From assembly GCF_000227135.1 (NCBI RefSeq), contig NC_018256.1, positions 127,969 through 191,968 of the forward strand: a stretch of 64,000 nucleotides of DNA, read 5' to 3'. Shown here one piece after another: positions 19,252 through 28,132 of this stretch (position 1 is its first letter; every line of letters starts with the position of its first letter). Source of the stretch: Leishmania donovani. Its lineage: Eukaryota > Euglenozoa > Kinetoplastea > Trypanosomatida > Trypanosomatidae. Made by a program: the position numbers and the translations under genes. The notes beneath the pieces are model-generated. The model was not told the DNA's origin, did not search any database, and was given only the letters and a program-made list of their open reading frames with translations.

Positions 19252-20946
19252 CTACTTGCCCTCCTTCGCTGTGAGGGAGCCCTCGTTGCGGTGCGTTCGC
19301 GACACCTCGACCCGGTGGCGCAGGCGGCGGCCACGACGGATCGACTTCCGCACAAGCGCCGCGTCCTTCTCCATGACCTCCTTCCGATTTGTATACTCCA
19401 CCTCCAGATGCGCGCGGATGCCGATCTTCGACACATCCGGGTGGTTGATTCCGTACAGCTGGTCATACCGCGTCTCCGGCACCTCGTTCATCCACGTGCT
19501 ACTGCGCTCGTGGATGCTCTTGGTATCATCGTAGTAGATGTCGCCAGCCCGCACGTCGTCCATGCGCTCACGCTCCCTCGTCACTGAAAGCAACGACTCC
19601 AGCGCGTTGCGCTCCCACGGGTGGCGCTCCGTGAAGAAGGCGGGCAGTTCCACCATGGCGGCGCTGGCCATGGTGTTGTCCGGCTGCGACGGGTCACGGA
19701 TGGGCGGCAGCATCTTGGTTGTGTTCTTCATGAGATGTAGGTCGTACATCCATCCGTGGCGGCGGCGGAACTCGATGAAGTCGAACTGCTTCACCGCTCG
19801 GCCCCACTCGTAGAAGCGGTTACGGTAGATGGAGAACTTGCGCAGCGCATCCTCCACCTCGTCACGCAGCGGGCCGGAGAGGTGCGTGCGCGGGATGCCG
19901 AGCTCGTCCATCTGCGTCAGCACGATCGGCACCTTCTTCTTCTCCACCACATGAACGCTGCCGAACCGCTGCAAGCCCTCGGAGGTGGGGGTGTAGGAGT
20001 GGTCCACCACGCTGCGGAGGTACAGCTCCGCCGTCAGTGGATTCGCGCGCGGCCAGCGGCGGTCAACCAGCTCCTGCCACAAGCCATCACAGCGGTCGAA
20101 GAGCCTTGCCTCGCGATTGCCGAGCAGCAGAGCGTTGTAGCCGTGAATGGTGACGTGCTCTGCGTGACGGTGGCGCACAAAGCGAAAGACGTCTTCGGCC
20201 TCTGCGGCGTTTCCTGTGAGCGCCAGCGCCAAGATGACGTGATCGTACGTGGACGCCGTCGGGCTAATGCCACGGGCACCCATACGATCATATACGGCGT
20301 CAGGAATGGCTTTCACATGCGTGTAGCCGCACGTCATGAGGGTGCGCATGAGCGCGTTTGTTAGCTGAGACGCGGCAGGGGTCGACTCAGGTCGAAGGCT
20401 GCCGCACTCACGCGCTAGGGCAGACATGGCCATGTCATACCACCGGTACGCTTCCGTCGCCCGCTCCGCGCCTGCGTTGTCACCAAGCAGCTTGAAGGTC
20501 AAGGCAGGGTCACAGGCCGCCTCGCTGTGCAGGATGCAGGTGCCAAGATCACTGGCTCGCAGGGAGCTAATCAGGTGGACGTAGTCCATGGCGCGTAGCT
20601 CTTTGCCGCGATGCATTGCATCCACAAAGGTGGCTGCTTCGTTGTGCATGCCGCAGCTCGCCAGTTTAGTGGCAAACATCAGCCGCTCCGGTAACGACGC
20701 AAGCGGCTTCTCATGATGTGCCGCGTACTGTCGGCGGAGGGAGGCGACATGACGGTTGTACTGACGCAGGTACATCTCCCGTTCACGCTTGCGCTGCAGC
20801 AGCACGACGTGCTGTTGGCGCTTCGTGATGCCGCTGTAATAGTATACGCCCTCCCATTGATTCTGTGGCTTGCGCTGCGGAAGGTTGGTGCGGATGTGGT
20901 AGTACGAGGGCACCGTGGTCCGCGCCACATTTTGGCTGAGCTGCAT
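19252..20946 (-). CDS. Pentatricopeptide-repeat-like protein, probably mitochondrial
   Basis: 564 residues from the ATG opening MQLSQNVARTTV; the frame continues 19 codons upstream from a GTG only. The N terminus is basic with Ser/Thr and lacks acidic residues, consistent with a mitochondrial presequence. Helical-pair repeats of about 35 residues are visible, the best near residues 230-275 (TASTYDHVILALALTGNAAE, then AEDVFRFV and a following TIHGYNALLLG), typical of PPR motifs. The C-terminal third is strongly basic and rich in Arg, ending in a run of basic residues. Trypanosomatid mitochondria use many PPR proteins as ribosome components and in RNA processing, so this may be a mitoribosomal or RNA-processing PPR factor. 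The exact role is inferred. Confidence 0.75.
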   Translation of the reverse strand: MQLSQNVARTTVPSYYHIRTNLPQRKPQNQWEGVYYYSGITKRQQHVVLLQRKREREMYLRQYNRHVASLRRQYAAHHEKPLASLPERLMFATKLASCGMHNEAATFVDAMHRGKELRAMDYVHLISSLRASDLGTCILHSEAACDPALTFKLLGDNAGAERATEAYRWYDMAMSALARECGSLRPESTPAASQLTNALMRTLMTCGYTHVKAIPDAVYDRMGARGISPTASTYDHVILALALTGNAAEAEDVFRFVRHRHAEHVTIHGYNALLLGNREARLFDRCDGLWQELVDRRWPRANPLTAELYLRSVVDHSYTPTSEGLQRFGSVHVVEKKKVPIVLTQMDELGIPRTHLSGPLRDEVEDALRKFSIYRNRFYEWGRAVKQFDFIEFRRRHGWMYDLHLMKNTTKMLPPIRDPSQPDNTMASAAMVELPAFFTERHPWERNALESLLSVTRERERMDDVRAGDIYYDDTKSIHERSSTWMNEVPETRYDQLYGINHPDVSKIGIRAHLEVEYTNRKEVMEKDAALVRKSIRRGRRLRHRVEVSRTHRNEGSLTAKEGK

Positions 20947-21839
20947 TCTTCGGTAGCAGAGCACAGCACACGCAAGGGGTGGTGGTTCTCCGACTCTCCG
21001 CACACCATGCGAAGCTACAAAAAAAAAACGACTTGACCGATGTAAGGTTCAGCCACCGCCTCCGCGTTTCACCACTTCGGCGGCAGCACAAGGGGCAGCT
21101 AGTAGCTCGAGGCTAACAGACCTTTAGAAAGTGAGAAAAAGAGGAGATGACGACGCTTCCGGGCGAGATGGAGTGCACCGTGGACGAACGAATGTGGCAG
21201 CTGCATTCCTCAGGTGCGGCAATGAGGAGGAAGCGGGAGAGAGGCGCACAGGCACGCCACAGAATACGGGAGGCGAGCGCGGCATGGCGGCCGCCGCCAC
21301 ACAATAAGAATAGAGACACCCCCCATATGAGCGGGGTGGAATGCCAGCAAGAGGGAGGGCGAAAGACACACCTGTGGAAGACGCTAAAATAGGAAAGGAC
21401 GTCTATTCGTTTTTTTTTTGTGGCTGCGTCTCCTTGACATGCGGCGCAGGCTCGAGGCCTCACGTCAGGCGCATCCCCTCCTGAGGCGGCGGCGAAGGCG
21501 CTAGCAGTGGCCAAGGAAGACGGACGAAGGACATACAGAGATAAAAGATGAGTAGCGTGCCTGCATATGCAAAGAGAAGGGGTGCACTCGCGCCCCCCCC
21601 CCAGATCCGTCGACCCGACAGTGTTCCTCCACCCCTTTCGCTGCGTGTCTTGTGCTCTCATCGTTTTACTTCAATGCAGCTGTCCTAAAGATAGCTCTTT
21701 GGCCAACGCGTCCAGTGGAACGCGAACCAGTTGGCAGACCTGCACATACACAGCCACAGCCCGCCTGCCTCTGCTGTGCCACGGTCGAACTCTCGTCGGC
21801 TAGGACGAGCCGTCTGTCTTCGGATTGAGACATACATCG
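20947..21839. other. Spacer upstream of the PPR gene
   Basis: Contains the PPR splice signal, an A9 run on the coding strand at 21411-21419 and a C11 run at 21592-21602. No gene seen. Confidence 0.7.
21015..21028 (-). promoter_or_regulatory. Candidate trans-splice signal for the PPR gene
   Basis: A T-run on the coding strand (21019-21028) followed immediately by TGTAG, giving an AG acceptor at 21015-21016, about 69 bases before the ATG. It supports the ATG at 20946 over the upstream GTG-only frame. Confidence 0.4.
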
Positions 21840-22900
21840 AAGCGGCCTCTTCTAACCTTCCTCGTCCCTTCTTCCGATACGCGCTGCGCGATCGGCACCG
21901 GACGGAGACTCAGGTGAGCGGCGCGACCTGAATGAAAGCGAGCCGCGGCCCAGGGTACCGCGCTCAAGGGCAGAGGCGGTGGGTGCCTTGCGTGCGGAGG
22001 TAGCAGGGAGTGGTCTAGGTGCATGCCAGAGCCCGCTGAGACGGTGTAAATCCTGCCCGTATGCCATGCTTCGCCCACAGTCGCCTCAAGCCGTGGCATC
22101 CCATAATACGGAGACTCTCCATATTCACATCTGGAGGACCCCACAGTGCAACGAGCGGTGTTCTCCTCATGCTCCTGGCATCCGCGCTGCATCTGCCGGC
22201 CCGGTCGGATGCAGGAGATGCCGCGCATTTCGCAGCGCATGCACTTTGGGGGCTGATTCGTGTGGATCTCTTCGTGACTTTCTCGTTCAACACTCGTTCT
22301 CTGCTCACCGCTGAATGCCTTGCGTGGATGCGATACGCCATGCCAGCTATGCAAGGCAGCCAGTGCGTGCAGTGCACACATTTTCTGCATGGTGGGGCCT
22401 GTTCCGGGACAGCGTTGTTGCCGGGGGAGGGGGCATGCCCGCATGGTCCGCCTGCATGTGCCGCGACAGGACTGGGTGTGTCGAGCGAAAGGGAACTCTC
22501 GGATAGGCACGCGCCTGCGCACAGAGAACTGAAGGCTTGTCCTCGTGAGAAGGCATAGGGCGTGAAGGCGGCCAAAGATACCCTACAGTTGAGGAGCCCA
22601 CGCAGCGCGAGCGAGGTATGCGCGATCCCGTTATTGCGTGCACAACTATAGCGTGAAGTGCGGGATGCTTCGCCCTCCTCCCCCCATTGAGCAATCCGCA
22701 AATCACGCGTAGCATATCGGGCACACCACCGGGAGGGACGCCCTCATAGCACGCACAGGCGGCGGATGGGGTCACCACAGCGCTAGCTCAGCAGTAGGCG
22801 GCACACCATCTGCATGCCACGTTGCCACTGATCGTCACCTGCCCGCAGCAGGAATCTGGCTTGAACAGAGAAAACCCGGAACAATGCAAGGTGGTACACA
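21840..22900 (-). mobile_element. Second coding-like relic, possibly the 3' part of the same retrotransposon
   Basis: Composition again is unlike the flanking spacers. Overlapping minus-strand frames of 140-240 codons run through it without forming one intact gene. One frame at about 22200-22260 contains KCMRCEMRGISCIRPGRQMQ followed by RGCQEHEE, which could be a worn C2H2/CCHC-type finger like those at the C terminus of ingi-clade ORFs. Its place downstream (transcriptionally) of the RT-like relic fits the gene order of such elements. It is separated from that relic by an ordinary purine-rich spacer (22901-23689), so it may be a different remnant or an old pseudogene. Confidence 0.3.
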
Positions 22901-23689
22901 GAATACATGCGGTCACACTGTGTGCGTGCATGTGGCCACGCCTATTCTGCCTTAGGCAAGACGGCCGAAGGAAAGAGGGGGCAGGGCACCAGTAAAGGTG
23001 GCGCAAGAAGAGCGAGCGAGGTCGGCAACACGGTAGAAGGAGAGGTGGGGCTGTCCTTGCTGATCAGAGGCGTCGGCGATGCAAAGGAAGGACAGCACGC
23101 GCACAGGCAGCAGGAGCGTCGTGTGGCGGCATCGTGCCATCCACAGGAGCACAGCAAAAGCACCGGCACAGGCATACGCGTCCGAACGGCATCGCGAGAA
23201 AAAATTCCTCGGATATTAAGCCGGCGCACCAAAAAGAGAAGAGAGACGGGCGGCAGCCATGCGAAAGCTGAAGACGTGGCTGCAGAGATAGCGAGGCGCA
23301 CAGCAGCAGATGGTAAGAAGGGGTAGGGATGACAATGAGCGTAGTCCGAAGCAACACCATTATGCACACGCACCCGCACACCACCAACGCTACCGCTACC
23401 AACGCCCTGCCGTCACCACCATGTCAGCTGCTGCATCTTCAGCGCACTCTCCCATCCAGAGCGCACGCACACCCTTTCCAGAAGGAAAAAAGCGAGACCA
23501 CGTCGAAATATCAACGGCACAAATGCTCAACACGCGCGACTGGGTAATGAGATAAAAAAAAATGAAGGGAGGCAGAGAGTGCGAGGCGCACTCATTGCTA
23601 GAGCATCCGGGCTGGCCGCACATGCGCTTTTCAGCACTCCGCCGCATTTCAAAGAAAAAAAAAACTTCACTTCCCCCCTCCCCGCGAGT
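22901..23689. other. Purine-rich spacer between the two relics
   Basis: Typical intergenic composition with purine skew on the plus strand and A-runs at 23554-23561 and 23653-23662, which separate the two coding-like relics. Confidence 0.6.
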
Positions 23690-25960
23690 TGCATGAAGTC
23701 GGTAAGCAGACGTGTGGCTAAGGGCCAGAGCTCGGCCCTCCCCCTACAGTTGTACTCACCCATGGGGGCGTATGAGCTCTGCACTTCGATCGGGTCCATC
23801 TGCGCGTGTATGTGTGTGTGTGTGTATGCGTGCGTCGCACGTCGGGGACGGTCCTCCCAGGATCGGGGTGAGCAAGGAGACTCGAGGAAACAACCTGGCT
23901 GGCCGCCTGTGCGTTGCCCGTCGTCTACTGCATAGCGGATTGCTGCCAGGCCAGTAAAAGTGGCGGTGCGTGGGGATCTGGGGAGTGTTTAGCGGTGCAT
24001 GGCCCGACACCGGTCCAAAGTCCAAGCAGTAGCCCTTCCTCCATAGCCGCGCCCGAAGCTACCCATCCTTCGGCGAAAGCTGAAGCAAAGAAGAATATCG
24101 AGGGAAGTTTGCCACCACCCAGGCCGCCTTGTGGCAATCGCGTGGGCGGCCTCCGCCGCTCTCCGGCCTTGCAGTTGAGTCGCCACCGTTTTCAGGGCGT
24201 CACCCTGCTTCTCCGTTCCCGTCGTGTGCTGAGTTGCGACCGTGTGCACACCCCCACACCACACCGTAGCCTCTGGCGGTTTCGCAGTCACCTGTGTTGT
24301 GACCCTCTCCTGCGCTCCCAATCCGCTTGACACTGCCCCCCTCCCCATGAATTTGGCACCGGCGCGGTGCACTCGACCTACACCGAGGTACAGCGGCAGG
24401 CCGGCGGCCTGCATTATGCGCCTCCACAAGCGCCTCGAGAGTCCAACCGCGTGCCCACAGCTCCCATTCGGGCCTCACGGTAGCCCTCCAAGCTTCCAGA
24501 GGCATCCGCCTCCCGCGTCGCCCGGATGAAGAAACGGCGTAAGCAGCCCGGAACTGTTGACGCGCACCACCGTTTGCACCGGCGTGGTCATCGGAAAAGA
24601 GCGATGTCACCATGAATGAGCCACAGCCATTGCTAACGCACGCTTGCTTTATGCGTCGTACCCATTGAGAATAGAAAGGCGCGGCCACACTGCTTGCAGA
24701 CCCCGGCGCACGTCGAGTTGTACAGCATCAGACTGTGCGGAAGCGAACACGGTAAGCTCGTAGGTTCCCTCCTTCATGCTCCACGTCAGCACACCCCCAA
24801 TGCAGCACTGAGATATAAAAAATGGAAAGCAGACGGCCACATGCTGCCGCGACGATGGTTTTATTGGCTTGACTCGCATCTTGCTCGCGTACGGTACGGT
24901 GTCGCACGTCCGTACTGTCCCCTGTGAGGAGCACCGCTGAAGGGTCGCATCCAGGTCCTTGTTGGACGCCTGCCCTGAGCGCATATCGCCACCTCACGGC
25001 TCCGCTTGATCTGGTCGGTCCGCTTTTGAAGCACTGTCTTTCTCTCCAGCAGACCCTCTCAGCCCTGTGTACCTGCCTCGCCGTTAGGGCATTCCGCTCT
25101 GGTCGGCGTGTTAACCCCTGCCCCCGTCCTCATGCGTCATGAATCTGTCGGGGTCCTTGAGGCTACTGTTGCTGCTGGCGTTGCCCTCCACTGCGGTCCC
25201 CGCGGTTCCGCCTTGACTGTTGTCGTTGTTGTCTTCGCGGCGGGGTCCTGCGGTGGCACAAGCGCTTGGCGGCCCCTTCCACGTTCGTCTTGGCCTGGGC
25301 GATTTCTTGCCCGATGACAAACATGTGTGCGGTCGTAGACTGGGGCAGGTTTCGCGCGCCCGAGCATGAGTGGTGTGCTCCTGGCGCGGAAGCGCTTTGC
25401 CGTGCGGCGCTTGAGGCCCTCCCTCGCCGGTGATGCCAAGTGCTGCCTCGTCGTGCAGTTTGGAAACTCGCGTCGTCAAGTTCCGCTGTCGGGAAAAGCG
25501 GATGCTCCCGCCGCGCAGTGCCTCTTCTCTGCAAAGTGCTCGAGGGGCGACCGTGTTTGGAGAGCGACAGGGCTGCGCCACTGCGTCTGCACGTGTGTGT
25601 GGCCTGCACAAGCATGCAAACAGAAGGGTGGGAGGGGACGCGAAGGGCGTGAAAGTTCCAGCTCGCTTCACTGGCGCACTCATGTGACTCCGCGCGCGCG
25701 CGCGCATTATCCCAGACCTCGCCCCGGACCGGGCATCGGCGTCCTCCTTCACGAGATCCTAATCATGCGTGATCCGATGGATCCGATTCGCGTTCGGGTT
25801 CCGTTGCCGACCTTGGCGATAGGCTCTAAGCTCGCACGGTTGTCCGTATCGGGCCACAGCACCCACACACACACACATACATGCATAGACATATATATAC
25901 AGGCACACACACACCAGCGTCAACAGCCTTTGCTGTACGCACACGCCGAGCAGGCTGAAG
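23690..25960 (-). mobile_element. Degenerate non-LTR retrotransposon relic (DIRE-like, ingi/L1Tc clade), reverse transcriptase remnants
   Basis: This stretch differs from normal spacers: no purine skew, few simple repeats, and coding-like composition broken by frameshifts and stops. On the minus strand 24660-24750 reads TYELTVFASAQSDAVQLDV then RRGLQAV, which resembles the RT palm segment around the active-site FADD-L and the following helix, with DD mutated. A frame change then gives FMVTSLFSDD (RT K-x-x-x-T-L-F region). Further on, at about 24400-24470, RPEWELWARGWTLEALVEAH then NAGRRPAAVPRC resembles the thumb (LLGVTLD ... HVEA ... RRLAALRR). Upstream, 25150-25500 holds shorter coding-like pieces. 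Leishmania genomes carry such DIREs as dead ingi/L1Tc relatives. Boundaries are approximate and the call is from pattern only. Confidence 0.5.
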
Positions 25961-25972
25961 GGGGCATGGCCG

Positions 25973-27112
25973 TTAAGCCTCTGTCGGAGTAAGGAGCGTC
26001 GCGCGGACGCCGGGGCCGAGTGGATAGTGCGTTTGGACGCGCTCTGCCGTGCTTCGGACGAGCTTCTTCCGTTTTACCTTTTTCAGCATCGGTAGGAAGC
26101 TAACGAACGCCTCGTAGCCGCCATTCTCGACGTATCGGCTCATGGCGACGTCGATGGTCATGAGCTTGCCGGCACACCAGGTGCCCACCTTCCCGTCCTG
26201 CATGGCCGTGTGGCCCACCACCATGAGATTGATGTCCCTGTTTTCCTTTGCCTTGAGCGCCGCCATGCCGGCAGAGAGAGGGCCGCAGTTGCCGCCCATA
26301 GCCGCCCGCACAACACTGTGGTCCCACAGCGGACTCTCCTCGTCGTGAAAGGGGTGCCTTGTCAGGTTCAAGGCAGCCCCCTCATACCACTCGGCGTTGA
26401 GTTGGTCGACACCGCGGCGGGCGTACGCGGCCGTCAGCCCGCCATGCACAAACACGATGTCCGAGACGATCACCACGGCCAAGTTTTCCTCGGCCATCAT
26501 GCGCCCGTAGCGTCCGCCAGGGCCGTACAGGTAGCGTACGCCGACATAGCCGGCGGACAGGTTCAGCAGCCGCGGATGCACGTATTCCAAGACCCCGGAA
26601 AGGGTGAGCAGCTCCTGGCTTCCGCTCAAGGTGATGAGGCGTCCACCTGAGGCGAGAGCCTGCGGCTTGAGCTCCGACAGCAGCTGCAGCATCTCCGGCA
26701 CATCGGGGCCGTAGCCCACAACGTTGCCTAGCTGCACCACGACATCGTTGCACCCCTTCCGCCAGGCGTCCGCGTCCTTCTCCAGCACATTCGCAGCGCG
26801 CAGGGTGCTGCGGAGTCGGTCAATGTCGCCGTGGAGGTCCCCGATAGCGATAATGCGTTGGTTGTACGCACGAATGATGCCACGGCCGGCTGGGGTGGTA
26901 GGCGTGGGTGGGATACTCTGCTTTGGCGGCTCGCGGTGTTTGCCCTGCTGGAATCCGACTGTAGGTGTGTAAAGGCCCAACGGAATTTTGGAGACGACGA
27001 ACGTCCCCGCGAAGACGAGGGCTAAAACAGTCCAGAAGAAAAGCCCTGACTGCACGCCCTTGCGCGAGTAGGCACGCGCCACGAACAGATCTACCTTGCG
27101 TGGAGACGCCAT
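25973..27112 (-). CDS. Membrane-anchored Shewanella-like (PPP-type) phosphatase relative, predicted catalytically dead
   Basis: 379 residues from the ATG opening MASPRKVDLF; the open frame upstream starts only at TTG. One hydrophobic segment (about residues 23-41) after a basic N terminus suggests a type II membrane anchor with the phosphatase fold on the far side. The metallophosphoesterase order is recognisable: GDLHGD near residue 90, GNVVGYGPD near 128 where GD-x-x-DRG is expected, SGSQELLTL near 162 where GNHE is expected, VHGG near 220, and VVGHT near 299. The first, fourth and fifth motifs are intact. The second has Asn for the metal-bridging Asp and lacks DR, and the third lacks Asn-His. 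Loss of these residues argues for a pseudophosphatase. Spacing resembles the Shewanella-like phosphatases of protists. Role unknown. Confidence 0.82.
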   Translation of the reverse strand: MASPRKVDLFVARAYSRKGVQSGLFFWTVLALVFAGTFVVSKIPLGLYTPTVGFQQGKHREPPKQSIPPTPTTPAGRGIIRAYNQRIIAIGDLHGDIDRLRSTLRAANVLEKDADAWRKGCNDVVVQLGNVVGYGPDVPEMLQLLSELKPQALASGGRLITLSGSQELLTLSGVLEYVHPRLLNLSAGYVGVRYLYGPGGRYGRMMAEENLAVVIVSDIVFVHGGLTAAYARRGVDQLNAEWYEGAALNLTRHPFHDEESPLWDHSVVRAAMGGNCGPLSAGMAALKAKENRDINLMVVGHTAMQDGKVGTWCAGKLMTIDVAMSRYVENGGYEAFVSFLPMLKKVKRKKLVRSTAERVQTHYPLGPGVRATLLTPTEA

Positions 27113-28132
27113 GCTCGCAAAGCCAGAAACACATCCAGACGCTGCGACGGAGCTGAAAAAGTGGTCAAGCGAATGAGAGAAGCACCCCGTACTGGAACGG
27201 CAAGCTGTGAGGGGTGGACGGAAGCAGTGCAATGGCCGCGGCGGGGAGGATGCGCATGCAAAACAAAGAACGACGAATAGCTGGGTGGCACCTCTACGAC
27301 TGCAGCGACAGCGGTGGCGTGTGCGGATGCAGGTGGAATCGCAGTGTCGGCGGTTAGTTTTGCGGGTTGCTTAGCGGAGTTGGGCGAGGCTGGTGAGGAG
27401 ACGCGGAGCGAAGAGATCAGCGGACATGCATGGACACCTACGCATAGAAAGAGTGATGGGCGGATGCAGGTTGTGTGCGTAACGAAAATTTGAGGTGATA
27501 ACCTGGAGCGCGGGCCTCGCCCCCTCCCCCACCCGTCACATTCCCCTGGCACAGACACTCACATCACAGAAAGAGGAGAGGCTGAGCCAGAGCGCGCCAA
27601 GAGTAGTCTCGGTGTAGCCCTGCAGGGTATGCGACTACCAGCCAAGCTGTTCGGCTTTCATTCCCACCGGCACACATGAAGAGCCAGGAGTGCATAGAAA
27701 GGACGAGGAGGCGGCGAACGAGAGCGGCGCCGCATTCTCCCACACAGCCCATGGGGTGCCCCCCACCCGCCCGCCCTCTCTCTCTCTCGCAGACGGTTAT
27801 GAAAGCTTTTTTTTTCTCTCGTCGTCGTTGATCACCAACCAGACACGTGCGTCCAAGCACGCCTAGGCGCCCGTGGCGGAGAAAAGGTGCAAGATGATGT
27901 GGCAAGAGCGCCATGGCAGCCGTAAGGTCACCGAAGACAGAAAAAGATCGCAAGCAAGAGGAGCGCATAGCAGGATGGAGAGGAGGGCAGAGCACAGACA
28001 CACGTACACGCCCTCGCGTTCGGCGAGACAGAGAGAGAGAGAGAGCACTCATGTAAAGCGCGGGCAAAATGTTTTCCTGCCTCTTTCCGCACCCCTCAGT
28101 GTCACGCACGCGCTGCCTCTCAGCGTCTTCCC
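27113..28132. other. Spacer upstream of the phosphatase-like gene
   Basis: Contains a (CT)n tract at 27777-27790, a T9 run at 27809-27817 and (GA)n at 28031-28045. Open frames across it are not convincing. Confidence 0.7.
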
